Below are positions 22,717 through 31,598 of a stretch of DNA of 64,000 nucleotides, piece after piece. The stretch is from Streptomyces sp. TN58 (lineage in GTDB: Bacteria > Actinomycetota > Actinomycetes > Streptomycetales > Streptomycetaceae): positions 3,033,501-3,097,500 of the forward strand of contig NZ_CP018870.1 in the NCBI RefSeq assembly GCF_001941845.1, given 5' to 3'. Every line of letters starts with the position of its first letter. Position 1 is the stretch's first letter. The translations under genes were made by a program, and so were the position numbers. The notes under the pieces were generated by a model that saw only the letters and a list, made by a program, of their open reading frames with translations, was not told the origin of the DNA and made no database searches.

Positions 22717-24850
22717 TGCGGAACCTCTGCGTGAACTGGGAGAGCTGGGCGGGCAGGGCGGTGACTTCGAGGGCGCGTATGGCGGTGCCGGTGGCGCAGA
22801 ACATGGCCGGCACCAGCAGGCAGCCGAGGGCTGCGCTGAGCAGCGGGTCGGGGATCATCGGCCCGGCGATCCACCCGGTGGCGCAGGCGGCTGCGCCGGC
22901 CACGGCGAGGCGTCCGATGCCGGCGGCGACCCGGCGGACGTGGATGGCGATGATCCGCGGGCCGAGGCCGGTGAGCAGCAGGGCGGCGGCGGTGGAGATG
23001 CCGGCGGCGTTGGCGGCGGCGATCCCGTAGGTGCCCCACCAGTGGACGGCGAAGGCTCCGGCCACGATGTTGACGAGCAGTCCGGCACTCATCGCGAGCG
23101 CCGGGAACCAGGTGGGCCGGGCGGTCGAGAAGAAGGGCCGGGACAGTGCCCCGACGAGGCAGTGGCCGAGCAGTCCGAGTCCGTAGACCCGCATGACGGA
23201 GGCGGTGGCGAGGGTGTCCTGGTGGGTGAAGGCGCCGCGTTCGAAGAGGACCTGGATGATCTGCGGGGCGTATCCGATGACGAGCGCGGTGCCCATCAGG
23301 ACGGCGAGGGAGGCCAGTGCCAGGTCCCGTTCCACCCGCCGGCGGGCCTTCTCCCGCTCGCCGCCGGCCATGGCCTGGGCGACGACGGGGAAGGTGACGG
23401 TGCAGAGCATCAGCGACAGCACCATCGGCATCTGCGCGACCTTCTGCGCGTAGTTGAGGTGGGAGATCGCCCCGGGCGGGAGGGAGGCGGCCAGGAACCG
23501 CTCGACGAGGACCTGCGACTGGCGGAAGACGGCGAAGAGGATGACGGGGGCGATGACCCCGAAGGCGATGAGGGTGGGGCGGTCCCGGTCGCGCTGGCTG
23601 CGCGGGGCGGCGGCCCGCTTGGCCCGGGACGGTCCGAAGCCCACGTGGCGGATGAAGGCGGGGAGCTGCACGAGCGCCATCAGCAGCCCGCCGGCGGCGA
23701 CGCCCGCGGCGGCGGCCCGTACGCCCCACAGGGTGTGGAGGGCCACCATCGTGCCGATGATGCCGACGTTGTACGAGACGTAGATCGCGGCGGGCGGCAG
23801 GAAGCAGCGGTGCGCGCGCAGTGCGGCGCTGAAGTAGCCGGCGAGGCCGAAGGAGAGCACGGTCAGCGCGGTCAGGCGGGTGCATTCGACGGCGAGTGCC
23901 GGGTCGGGCAGGCCGGGGGCGAGGACGGAGACGACGGCCGGGGCGGCGGCGACGAGGACTGAGGCGACGACGGCCAGTAAGACCAGGAGCCGTGTCAGGG
24001 TCGCCCCGACCAGCAGCCGTACGGGGTCCTGCGCGCGGGCCTCGCTGCGGGTCAGTCCGGCGCGGCCGGCGGCCCGGCGGGCCAGGGCGTGGCTGAAGGC
24101 GGGGACCATCAGGAGCGCCATGGCGTCCTCGATCAGCAGCGTCGAGGCCATCTCCGGGACGGTCCAGGCGATGAGGAAGGCGTCGCTGGCGTGCCCGGCG
24201 CCGAAGAGGTGCGCGATGGTCTGGTCGCGCACCAGCCCGAGCAGGGATCCGGCGGCGGTGAGCCCGGCGGTGACGGCGGCGGCCTTGGCGAGGAACCGTC
24301 CCAGCGGGGCGCCCGCGGCGGGCTCGGCGGACGCCTCGGCCCCACCGCGGCGGCCGCGTCCGGACCGGCTCCCGCCGGAGGCGGCGGGTACCGCGGACCC
24401 GGCCGGGTCACGGTCGCGGCGGACACCGCCGAGCCGCCTGCCACCGGGCGTGGAGCGTGCGGAGGCCGCGGCCGGGCCGTCCGCGTCACGGGGCTGCCCC
24501 CCGCCGCCGTGCGGCCCGGCGGAGGTGTCCTCGCGGCGGGCGCCGCCGAGCCCGTCGGCCGGTGCGCGGGCTCCGGGGGCGTCGGCGGACGCGCTCGTGG
24601 TGCGCGCCGCGACGCGCGCGCCGAGCCCCACCGGTGCCCCGCCGGGATACCCCGCGGCGCCGAACCGGGTTTCGCGTACGGCGGACTCGCCGCCCGGCAG
24701 GCGTCCGGCGACGAAGCCGGGGTCGGACGGGACCGGTGCCCCGCCCCGCCCGGTGCGGCCCGGGTCGCCGCCGGGCGTCGCCGGGACGCGGGTGGGGCCC
24801 GCCCCGGCCGGGGGGCCGGGGGCGGGCCGCCAGGGCGTGGTGCCCGTCAC
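22706..24850 (-). CDS. MurJ/Wzx-like lipid-linked oligosaccharide flippase with disordered N-terminus
   Basis: 714 residues. Residues 1-185 are Gly/Pro/Arg/Ala-rich without hydrophobic segments; the remaining 530 form a 14-TM MVF (MurJ) domain: FLAKAAAVTAGLTAAGSLLGLVRDQTIAHLFG, FRQSQVLVERFLAASLPPGAISHLNYAQKVAQMPMVLSLMLCTVTFPVVAQ, and RPFFSTARPTWFPALAMS. In this operon it most likely flips the polysaccharide repeat unit across the membrane rather than peptidoglycan lipid II. GTG at 24850 overlaps the polymerase stop (GTGA), which fixes the start. The long N-terminal extension is not a usual part of MurJ. Confidence 0.88.
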   Translation of the reverse strand: MTGTTPWRPAPGPPAGAGPTRVPATPGGDPGRTGRGGAPVPSDPGFVAGRLPGGESAVRETRFGAAGYPGGAPVGLGARVAARTTSASADAPGARAPADGLGGARREDTSAGPHGGGGQPRDADGPAAASARSTPGGRRLGGVRRDRDPAGSAVPAASGGSRSGRGRRGGAEASAEPAAGAPLGRFLAKAAAVTAGLTAAGSLLGLVRDQTIAHLFGAGHASDAFLIAWTVPEMASTLLIEDAMALLMVPAFSHALARRAAGRAGLTRSEARAQDPVRLLVGATLTRLLVLLAVVASVLVAAAPAVVSVLAPGLPDPALAVECTRLTALTVLSFGLAGYFSAALRAHRCFLPPAAIYVSYNVGIIGTMVALHTLWGVRAAAAGVAAGGLLMALVQLPAFIRHVGFGPSRAKRAAAPRSQRDRDRPTLIAFGVIAPVILFAVFRQSQVLVERFLAASLPPGAISHLNYAQKVAQMPMVLSLMLCTVTFPVVAQAMAGGEREKARRRVERDLALASLAVLMGTALVIGYAPQIIQVLFERGAFTHQDTLATASVMRVYGLGLLGHCLVGALSRPFFSTARPTWFPALAMSAGLLVNIVAGAFAVHWWGTYGIAAANAAGISTAAALLLTGLGPRIIAIHVRRVAAGIGRLAVAGAAACATGWIAGPMIPDPLLSAALGCLLVPAMFCATGTAIRALEVTALPAQLSQFTQRFRNAR

Positions 24851-26229
24851 CGGCCGCTCGAAGTCTCGGGGGCCGGGACCCCGCGCAGCTGACCGGCACC
24901 GCCCGGGTACGGGCCCGGGGAGGTGAGCGCCCACCAGGCGGCGAGGCCGATGATCACGCCGGTCAGGACGGTGGACGGGCCGCCGATGTCCGCGTAGAGG
25001 AAGTCGGTCAGCTGCCACACCAACAGCCCGGTGGCGATCAGCCCGCAGTCCCTCGTCCGCGCCCCCGCGCCGGAGGCGAGCCGCCGCAGCCCCGCGACCA
25101 GCAGCGCCGCCCAGCCGCCCGCCAGCGCGATCAGCCCGATGAGGCCCTGTTCGCTCAGGATCAGCAGGTACATGTTGTGCGGGGAGAGCAGTGGCTGGCG
25201 GATGTACGCCTGGCCGGCGCCGGCGGTGTCGCTGCCGGAGGAGAGCCCGAGCGAGGCGTGGCCGTCGCGGTGGGCGGGGAAGCCCTTCAGGCCGACGCCC
25301 GCCGCGGGCCGCTCGCGCCACATCGACTCGGCGGCGGCCCACATCGTGTAGCGGTCGGTCACCGACTGGTCGGGGGCGCTGGAGACCTGGGTGATGGAGG
25401 TGAGCCGTTCGGCGACCATCTCGGAGCCGACGCCGAGCCCGCCCACCAGGACCACCCCGGCGGCGGCCAGCGCGGCGAGGACGGTCAGGGCCCGCCGGAT
25501 CCCGGCCAGCGCCATCACCAGCAGTGCCGCGCCGAGAGTGGCGATCCAGGCGCCCCGGCTGAAGGACAGCACCAGCGGCAGGACGAGGACGAGGGCGCAG
25601 CCGGCGGCGATGCGCCTGACGCGCTGCGGCAGTGCGGGGGCGAGGGCGGCGGCGGTGGCGACGACCAGTCCGTAGGCGACGACCGTGGCCATGCCCATGA
25701 CGTCGCCGGGGCCGAAGGTGCCGACGGCCCTGATGTCCTCGCCCTGGTAGGAGGCGCCGGTGTGGGTGGCGTACTGCACGACTCCCACCGCGCCCTGCAC
25801 CAGCGCCAGGACCACGAAGCAGCCGGACGCGATCCGGAACTCCCGCGCGTCGCGTACCAGCAGCACGACGGCGGCCGGGACGAGTACGAAGACCTGGAGG
25901 TAGCGGACGAAGCCCGGCAGGGCCGCGTACGGGTCGCCCGCGGTGACCGTCGCCACCGCGAGGCCGACGGCCGGCGCCCCGAGGACGAGGACCCCCAGCG
26001 GGGTCAGCGGCCGTACCCGGCCGCGCAGCGCCTGCACGGCGCAGACGAGGACGAGCAGCAGCGAGGCGGCATCGGCCGGGCCGACCTTGCCGGAGGCGGT
26101 CGCGTCGCCGGCCGGCAGCGGAGCGAGCAGGAACAGCACGGTCGCGGCGAGCGGCAGCAGCGGCCAGTGCCGCCGCAGCCGGCCGGGGACGTCCGGCGGG
26201 GCCCAGTGGCCGGGGGCGGCGAGGCTCAT
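24847..26229 (-). CDS. O-antigen ligase/polymerase (Wzy/WaaL) family protein
   Basis: 460 residues with about ten to twelve membrane segments. The Wzy_C hallmark LSFSRGAWIATLGAALLVMALAG and the large extracytoplasmic loop with RPAAGVGLKGFPAH and SPHNMYLLILSEQGLIG (invariant His) are present. The family polymerises repeat units or transfers glycans to acceptors on the outer membrane-face side. ATG at 26229 shares one base with the stop of the sugar transferase gene (TGATG). With a Wzx-like flippase and Wzz-like protein in the same operon, it completes a Wzy-dependent polysaccharide pathway. Confidence 0.88.
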   Translation of the reverse strand: MSLAAPGHWAPPDVPGRLRRHWPLLPLAATVLFLLAPLPAGDATASGKVGPADAASLLLVLVCAVQALRGRVRPLTPLGVLVLGAPAVGLAVATVTAGDPYAALPGFVRYLQVFVLVPAAVVLLVRDAREFRIASGCFVVLALVQGAVGVVQYATHTGASYQGEDIRAVGTFGPGDVMGMATVVAYGLVVATAAALAPALPQRVRRIAAGCALVLVLPLVLSFSRGAWIATLGAALLVMALAGIRRALTVLAALAAAGVVLVGGLGVGSEMVAERLTSITQVSSAPDQSVTDRYTMWAAAESMWRERPAAGVGLKGFPAHRDGHASLGLSSGSDTAGAGQAYIRQPLLSPHNMYLLILSEQGLIGLIALAGGWAALLVAGLRRLASGAGARTRDCGLIATGLLVWQLTDFLYADIGGPSTVLTGVIIGLAAWWALTSPGPYPGGAGQLRGVPAPETSSGR

Positions 26230-27764
26230 CAGCTGCCCCCCAGCCGGAAGCGGAAGAAGGAGGCCGCGGTGCGGGCGAGGATCCACAGGTCCTGCCACAG
26301 CGACCAGGTGTCGATGTAGTGGTTGTCGAAGCGGGCCCGGTCCTCGATGGAGGTGTCCCCGCGCAGGCCGTTGATCTGGGCGAGGCCGGTGATGCCGACG
26401 GGCATCCGGTGGCGGGCCTCGTAGCCGGGGTGGACGGTGGAGAACTTGGCGACGAAGAAGGGGCGTTCGGGGCGCGGGCCGACCAGGCTCATGTCGCCCC
26501 GGACGACGTTCCACAGCTGGGGCAGTTCGTCGAGGGAGGACTTGCGCAGGAAGGACCCGACCGGGCTCATGCCCCGGTCGCCGGCGACGGTCCAGCGGGT
26601 GGCTGCCTCGTGCTCGTCGGCGCGCAGCGTACGGAACTTCAGCAGGGTGAAGGGGCGCCCGTAGAGGCCGACCCGCTCCTGGCGGAAGATGACGCCGGGC
26701 CCGTCCCAGAGGCGTACGGCGGCCGCGCACAGCAGCATCACGGGCGCGGCGGCGACCAGGGCGAGGAGGGCGAGGCCGGAGTCGATGACGCGCTTGGCCC
26801 AGCGCTCCAGCGGGCGGGCCGGGCGCGGCAGCAGCGGCTGGACGGCATATCCCCACAGCTGGTCGGCGGGGTTCGCCGGCCGCATGCCGGTGACCTTGGC
26901 GGTGCCGGCCGGGTCGGCGAGCCAGAGCCGGCAGCCGTGGTCGTGGAAGAGCCGGACCAGGGAGGCGGTGCGCTCGTCGGCTTCCGGGGGCCGGGTGAAC
27001 ACCGCGTGCCGGACGGAGTTCTGGATGACCGCGCGCCGGATGTCCTCGTGGGTGGCGAGGAGGGGCAGGGCGCCGGTGTCGCCGTCGGCGGCGGCCGCGG
27101 TGCCGGCGAGCCCGACCGGGCGCAGGCCGTATTCGGGACGGTTGTGCAGGGCCGCCGCCACGGCGGCCGCCCCGGCGCCGGGTCCGACGACGAGGGTGGA
27201 GGCGGGTCGGCGCAGGGCTGCGCGGCGGTGCAGCTGGTTGGCGACGCCGCGGCCCGCGCAGACCAGTACGGTCTGCAGGCACACCGCGGTCAGCAGCACG
27301 CTCCAGCCCATGGCGCGGGCGGGGGCGAGGGCGGCCGTGACGGCGGCCGCGGCGCACCACAGGACGGCGGAGCGCCCCACCAGCGCGGGCAGTTCGAGGA
27401 CGGCGGAGGGGGCGAGCCGCGGCCGGTACAGGCCGGCCTGCGCGTGCAGGGCGACGAGCAGGGCGGGCAGCGCGGCCAGGGCGGGCGCGGCCGCGGTGGT
27501 GTGCAGCGCCGGTCCGGGCAGGGTGGCCGCGGTGACCACGGCGGCCAGTGCGTCGGCGGTGAGCAGGGGGAGCACCCGGCTGCCGCGGCGGACGCGCCGC
27601 GGGCGTACGGCGGACCGGGCCTGTTCGGCCCTGGGTCCGCGGGGCGGGTGGATGGCGGTCGCGGAACGGCGGGCCGCCGCGTGGGGCGCGGGCGCGAAGG
27701 CGCTGCCGCCGGGCCCTGTGCCGCCCTGCCCGGTGTGCCGGGCGGGTGCGCTGTCCATCGTCAT
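26229..27764 (-). CDS. initiating sugar transferase (polyprenyl-phosphate sugar phosphotransferase)
   Basis: 511 residues. An N-terminal membrane region (several TMs, about 65-190) and CoA-binding-like domain precede the catalytic bacterial sugar transferase domain: KRVIDSGLALLALVAAAPVMLLC, then GPGVIFRQERVGLYGRPFTLLKFRTL, SSLDELPQLWNVVRGDMSLVGPRPE and GITGLAQINGLRGD. It transfers a sugar-1-phosphate from a nucleotide sugar to undecaprenyl phosphate, the first committed step of the pathway. ATG at 27764 overlaps the upstream glycosyltransferase stop (ATGA). Confidence 0.93.
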   Translation of the reverse strand: MTMDSAPARHTGQGGTGPGGSAFAPAPHAAARRSATAIHPPRGPRAEQARSAVRPRRVRRGSRVLPLLTADALAAVVTAATLPGPALHTTAAAPALAALPALLVALHAQAGLYRPRLAPSAVLELPALVGRSAVLWCAAAAVTAALAPARAMGWSVLLTAVCLQTVLVCAGRGVANQLHRRAALRRPASTLVVGPGAGAAAVAAALHNRPEYGLRPVGLAGTAAAADGDTGALPLLATHEDIRRAVIQNSVRHAVFTRPPEADERTASLVRLFHDHGCRLWLADPAGTAKVTGMRPANPADQLWGYAVQPLLPRPARPLERWAKRVIDSGLALLALVAAAPVMLLCAAAVRLWDGPGVIFRQERVGLYGRPFTLLKFRTLRADEHEAATRWTVAGDRGMSPVGSFLRKSSLDELPQLWNVVRGDMSLVGPRPERPFFVAKFSTVHPGYEARHRMPVGITGLAQINGLRGDTSIEDRARFDNHYIDTWSLWQDLWILARTAASFFRFRLGGS

Positions 27765-28948
27765 CGGCTGATGCGCTCCTGGTTCAAGGGCCGGGGCCTG
27801 CCCAGCAGTTCGTGGTACAGGCCGCTGACCGCGTCCGTGGTCCGCCGCACGTCGAAGTCGGTCCGGGCGTGCTGCCGGGCCTGGTCCCCGAGTTCGGCGA
27901 GGAGCCGCGGCTCGGCGAGCAGCCGTCCCAGGGACTTGGCCAGTGCCGTCGGGTCCTCCGGCGGCACCAGGCACAGGCGTCCCTGGCCGGGCGGCAGGCT
28001 CTCCCGGGCACCGCTGACGTCGGAGACCAGGACCGGTCGGCCACAGGCCATGGCTTCGAGCGGGGCGAGCGCCATGCCTTCCCACCGCGACGGCAGTACA
28101 ACGAGATCGGCCGCCCGAAGCCACGGTCGGATGTCGGCGGCGGCGCCGGCGAAGTGCACTCCGGGCGGGGCGGTGTGGCGCAGCCGTTCGCTGTCGGGGC
28201 CGTCGCCGACGAGGACGAGGCGGGCCGCGGGGACGGTGGCGAGCACCTCCGGCCAGGCCCGCAGCAGGATGTCCTGGCCCTTCTGGGGGCAGATCCGGCC
28301 GACGCAGACCGCGAGCGGCCCGTCGGCCGGGAAGGACGGCGGCAGCGGCAGGGCGGCGCGGGACTCGGCGCGGTCGCGGTCGGCGTCGGGTGCGCCGGGC
28401 CGGAAGTGGTCGAGGTCCACGCCGTTGCGGATGACCGTCCAGCGGGCGTTGACACCCTCGCTCTCGCCCGCGCGGCGTTCGGCCTCGCTGACGCAGAGCA
28501 CCCGGTCGGCCCATCGGGCCGCGTACCGCTCCCAGCGCAGGGCGAGCGCGGCGGTGGCTCCGCCGACGGCGTCGAAGGACCAGGCGTGGGGCTGGAAGAC
28601 GGTGGGGAGCGAGCCGCGTGCGGCGAGCCGTCCGGCGAGTCCGGCCTTGGCGCTGTGGGCGTGCAGGAGGTCGGGGCGCAGGCGGCTCAGCAGCCCGCGG
28701 GCGCCGGCCACTTCGGCGGGGAGGCGGGGTCCCGGGGACCGTCCGGCCCGCCAGGTGAACACCTCGGCCCCGGCGGACCGGGCCGTGTCACCGAGCGTGC
28801 CGCCGGGCGGGCAGCCGACGACGGCGCGGATGCCCTCGGCGGTCTGGGCGCGGACGAGGTCGGTGACGACCCTGGCCACACCTCCGTCGACGGGCTGTAC
28901 GAGGTGGAGGACGGTGGTGGGCTGTGCCGCCCGGGAGTGCGTGGGCAC
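27761..28948 (-). CDS. glycosyltransferase, GT4 family
   Basis: 395 residues of GT-B fold. VLHLVQPVDGGVARVVTDLVRA is the N-terminal acceptor motif; AVCVGRICPQKGQDILLRAWPEV, LVLVGDGPDSERL and VLPSRWEGMALAPLEAMACGRPVLVSDVSG (E-x7-E) form the nucleotide-sugar site. It probably adds the second sugar of the repeat unit. GTG at 28948 has AGGAG ten bases upstream. Only 19 bases separate it from the DUF3344 gene stop, so the surface protein gene and the polysaccharide genes are likely cotranscribed. Confidence 0.91.
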   Translation of the reverse strand: MPTHSRAAQPTTVLHLVQPVDGGVARVVTDLVRAQTAEGIRAVVGCPPGGTLGDTARSAGAEVFTWRAGRSPGPRLPAEVAGARGLLSRLRPDLLHAHSAKAGLAGRLAARGSLPTVFQPHAWSFDAVGGATAALALRWERYAARWADRVLCVSEAERRAGESEGVNARWTVIRNGVDLDHFRPGAPDADRDRAESRAALPLPPSFPADGPLAVCVGRICPQKGQDILLRAWPEVLATVPAARLVLVGDGPDSERLRHTAPPGVHFAGAAADIRPWLRAADLVVLPSRWEGMALAPLEAMACGRPVLVSDVSGARESLPPGQGRLCLVPPEDPTALAKSLGRLLAEPRLLAELGDQARQHARTDFDVRRTTDAVSGLYHELLGRPRPLNQERISR

Positions 28949-28967
28949 GTGGAGTGGTCTCCTGCGT

Positions 28968-30053
28968 TCAGCGGCGCGCGTCTGTCTGAACGAAGAGCAC
29001 GCCGAGGAAATGACCCTGACTTTCGCCCGTGAACGTGAAGTTCAGGCTGCGGGCGCCACCGGACAGGGCGGGACTCAGGTCGAACACGTCCGCGTCATAT
29101 CCGAGATTGTTCATATGATCCGGCTGCCGCACGAACGGCTGGCCTCCGAATTCCGTGATCGTGGAATTCATAACATCATTAAAAGGATTTTCTCCGTCGC
29201 TCAGGTTCACCCGGCGGCCGCTGTCGGCCGTCACGGTGAGTGAGTCCCCGAGGGTTCCGCGGTCCCCGTCGTATCCGACGACGCCGACCTTGCCCGCCGA
29301 GCCGGCGGGCGCGTCCAGGCCCTTGACCTCGACCGTTCCGTCACCTGCCCGGGCGGCGAGCGACTCGAAGCCCTCCCAGAGCGAGATCCGGCGCAGCGGC
29401 TCCTTCGGGTGCTCGTAGGCGACGACGAGCGTCCAGCCACCCCAGGCCCCGACCCCGGAGTGCCCCATGGCGATGTTCAGCTGCGCGACCGTCCACATAC
29501 CGGCGCCACCGCTGCGCACCAGCGGGGTCACGTCCGCGGACGCCTGGTAGGCATCGCTGCCGGCGTCCGTGCGGTGGCCCATCACCGTGTCGGCGAGGAC
29601 CTCCTTGTAGGCCCCGCCCGGCTCGGCGACCAGCACCCGGCCGTTGTCCTCCGGCGGCTTCTGCTCGCCCACCCGCAGGTTCCCGCCCCAGTAGAGCCGG
29701 GCGTACGAGACCTTCGCACCCTGGGGGATCTTGAGCTCGGCGCGGGTGGAGTTGTAGGTGTCCGGGTCCTTGTCGACCTCGCTGTAGAACATCTCGAACT
29801 CGCTGTTGACCCCCGCCGCGCCCCGCTTGACCTCGGCGCACGGCTCCGCCTGCGGCGCCTGCTCCCTGCGGCAGCTGATGCCCGAGTTCGAGGCGCGGAC
29901 CAGCCCGCCGTGCTGCACGGCCTGGTAACGCTGGGTGAACGGGACCCGCGGCAGCTCCCTGGGAGAGGGCGCGGCCGCCGCCGGTGCGTTGACGGAAAGT
30001 GCGAGGCAGGACAACAGGCCGAGCGCGCCGAGGATTCTGCCGGAGGAACCCAT
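28968..30053 (-). CDS. secreted DUF3344 domain protein
   Basis: 361 residues with a signal peptide (hydrophobic ILGALGLLSCLALSVNAPAAAA). The mature protein is beta-rich: AKVSYARLYWGGNLRVG, GAWGGWTLVVAYEHPKEPLRRISLWEGFESL and HMNNLGYDADVFDLSPAL follow the DUF3344 pattern found in secreted, adhesin-like proteins of actinobacteria. No cell-wall anchor is present. ATG at 30053 is preceded by GGAG/AGGG. It heads the polysaccharide operon and is divergent from a chaplin gene, placing it between two surface systems. The actual function is unknown. Confidence 0.85.
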   Translation of the reverse strand: MGSSGRILGALGLLSCLALSVNAPAAAAPSPRELPRVPFTQRYQAVQHGGLVRASNSGISCRREQAPQAEPCAEVKRGAAGVNSEFEMFYSEVDKDPDTYNSTRAELKIPQGAKVSYARLYWGGNLRVGEQKPPEDNGRVLVAEPGGAYKEVLADTVMGHRTDAGSDAYQASADVTPLVRSGGAGMWTVAQLNIAMGHSGVGAWGGWTLVVAYEHPKEPLRRISLWEGFESLAARAGDGTVEVKGLDAPAGSAGKVGVVGYDGDRGTLGDSLTVTADSGRRVNLSDGENPFNDVMNSTITEFGGQPFVRQPDHMNNLGYDADVFDLSPALSGGARSLNFTFTGESQGHFLGVLFVQTDARR

Positions 30054-30226
30054 GACCCTGTCTCCATTTCCGATCAAGGGGGCAAAACAGGAGTGAACTT
30101 TGTCAGAAATCGGGCTGGAAATCACGCCGGACTCGCTCGTACGGCCTTTTGGGCGATAACACGCACCCCCGCAACGGGCGGGTCGTTAAGAGGGCACCAT
30201 TGTTCGAACCGAAAGGAAATACGCAG

Positions 30227-30475
30227 ATGAAGAAGAGGCTGCTGCGCGGCACCACCGTCGCCGCCGCGGGTGTCGCCGCGCTGATCGGCGGCGCGGGCCT
30301 CGCCTCCGCGCACGGCGGCGCGACGGCCGAGGGCCTCGCCGCCGGCTCCCCGGGCGTGGCGAGCGGCAACCTGGGCCAGGTCCCGGTCCACGTCCCGGTG
30401 AACGTCTGCGCCCTCACCGTGAACCTGGCCGGCGCGCTGAACCCCGCCTTCGGCAACACCTGCGTGAACGCCTGA
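30227..30475 (+). CDS. short chaplin (variant)
   Basis: 82 residues: signal peptide to about residue 28 (ALIGGAGLASA) and one chaplin domain, GSPGVASGNLGQVPVHVPVNVCALTVNLAGALNPAFGNTCVNA. Chaplins are exported, assemble as amyloid fibres on aerial hyphae and spores and lower surface tension. The two cysteines of the short chaplins are kept, but the usual CGN after the first Cys is CAL, a change in the loop. Ribosome site GAAAGGA. A weak BldN-like pair (CGCACC, 16 bases, CGTTAA at 30162-30189) lies upstream. First gene of the chaplin/rodlin island. Confidence 0.92.
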   Translation: MKKRLLRGTTVAAAGVAALIGGAGLASAHGGATAEGLAAGSPGVASGNLGQVPVHVPVNVCALTVNLAGALNPAFGNTCVNA

Positions 30476-30519
30476 ACGTCAATCGCGCCGCCCGAAACGG
30501 CTGCATCCGGGTGAAGCCA

Positions 30520-30548
30520 CGCAACCCGAGCCGGGTCGCGGCCGTTGA
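30520..30548 (+). promoter_or_regulatory. BldN-like promoter of the first rodlin gene
   Basis: CGCAAC (30520-30525), 17 bases, CGTTGA (30543-30548), against the known BldN consensus CGTAAC, 16 bases, CGTTGA. BldN is known to transcribe chaplin and rodlin genes in Streptomyces. The -10 ends 45 bases before the ATG, the same distance as in the second rodlin gene. Confidence 0.65.
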
Positions 30549-30593
30549 TCCGGGTGCTCCACTACCGGGCAATCCTGCAAAAAAGGGACGACA

Positions 30594-31004
30594 ATGATCA
30601 AGAAGATGATGGCCTCGGCCGCGGTTGCCGCCTCGGTCGTGGGCATGGGTGCCGCGATGGCGCCGCAGGCGATGGCGGTCGGCAACGACAACGGCATCAA
30701 CACCGTCAACGGCAACAACTCCGCGCAGATCTACGGCAACCAGGCCACCTACGGCAACATGAGCCCGCAGATGGCGCTCATCCAGGGCTCCTTCAACAAG
30801 CCCTGCATCGCGCTCCCCGCGAAGGCCAACGTCCAGTCCGTGCTGGCCCTGGTCAACGTCGGCGTCCAGGACATCCCGGTCCTGTCCAGCCCGCAGAACC
30901 AGCAGTGCACCGAGAACTCCACCCAGGCCAAGGGTGACGAGGCCCTCTCGCACATCCTCAGCAACATCCCGGTCCTCTCCGGCAACGCCTCCGCCGGCAG
31001 CTGA
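30594..31004 (+). CDS. rodlin protein
   Basis: 136 residues: signal peptide ending MAPQAMA, then the rodlin body (GNDNGINTVNGNNSAQIYGNQ, NKPCIALPAK, VNVGVQDIPVLSSPQNQQCTENSTQAKGDEALSHILSNIPVLSGNASAGS). Rodlins form the paired rodlet fibres on the hydrophobic sheath made of chaplins. The two cysteines (about 71 and 104) are conserved with the second rodlin at 34546, with which it shares most of its sequence. BldN-like promoter at 30520; strong hairpin 16 bases after the stop. Confidence 0.96.
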   Translation: MIKKMMASAAVAASVVGMGAAMAPQAMAVGNDNGINTVNGNNSAQIYGNQATYGNMSPQMALIQGSFNKPCIALPAKANVQSVLALVNVGVQDIPVLSSPQNQQCTENSTQAKGDEALSHILSNIPVLSGNASAGS

Positions 31005-31019
31005 CCGCCCCCGCGCACG

Positions 31020-31054
31020 CGAGGCCGCCGCACCTTCGGGTCGCGGCGGCCTCG
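31020..31054 (+). terminator. hairpin terminator after the first rodlin gene
   Basis: CGAGGCCGCCGC (31020-31031) pairs perfectly with GCGGCGGCCTCG (31043-31054) around an 11-base loop. Confidence 0.75.
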
Positions 31055-31240
31055 CCGCTTGTCGGGCCGGAAGCGTCACGCAATTCAATGGCGCAAATAG
31101 CCCGACGACCGGATACCGGAATTCGCGCAGCATCGGGGTGAATCACCGGACCGCCTCCCGAAAGGCCCGGTTTCTTTTCCCACGGCGACTCGTTGTTGAT
31201 TCTGCAGCGGATACGCCGCTGCGGGAAGGATCGAAAAGAA

Positions 31241-31474
31241 ATGACGTACAAGAAGGCTGTGGTGCTGGCCGCCGGCGCTCTTATGGCCGCTGGTGCCGCC
31301 TCCCCCGCCATGGCCGACGCGGCGGCCGACGCCAAGGCCGCGGGCTCCCCGGGTGTCGCCTCCGGCAACGTCGTCCAGGTCCCGGTCAACATCCCGGTCA
31401 ACCTCTGCGGCAACAGCGCCAGCCTCGTCGGCGTGCTGAACCCCGCGTTCGGCAACACCTGCGTCAACGCCTGA
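31241..31474 (+). CDS. short chaplin
   Basis: 77 residues with a signal peptide (VVLAAGALMAAGAASPAMA) and one canonical chaplin domain: GSPGVASGNVVQVPVNIPVNLCGNSASLVGVLNPAFGNTCVNA, with both cysteines. It forms part of the amyloid coat of aerial structures. ATG at 31241; the ribosome site GGAAGGATCGAAAAG is slightly distant. It has its own terminator at 31516, so it is probably a single-gene unit. Confidence 0.95.
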   Translation: MTYKKAVVLAAGALMAAGAASPAMADAAADAKAAGSPGVASGNVVQVPVNIPVNLCGNSASLVGVLNPAFGNTCVNA

Positions 31475-31515
31475 CGCAGCGCCTGCGCCCGCAAGGGCAG
31501 GCAGACCTCCTCGGA

Positions 31516-31553
31516 GTGGCCTCGGAGTGCACGGCGGTGCACTCCGAGGCCAC
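31516..31553 (+). terminator. long perfect hairpin after a chaplin gene
   Basis: A 17-bp perfect stem, GTGGCCTCGGAGTGCAC (31516-31532) with GTGCACTCCGAGGCCAC (31537-31553), and a four-base loop. Confidence 0.75.
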
Positions 31554-31598
31554 CTCCGATTCACCACCGGCGCCTGCCGGTAGACAGGGTAAGGACCC

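Noticed and set aside
22580..24926. Plus-strand open frames opposite the deacetylase and flippase genes
   Set aside because: Gly/Asp/Glu-rich antisense shadows; the minus strand has overlapping genes with clear domains.
31501..31560. Direct repeats CTCGGAGTG as possible attachment site
   Set aside because: They form the arms of a hairpin after a chaplin gene and no integrase or mobile gene is near.
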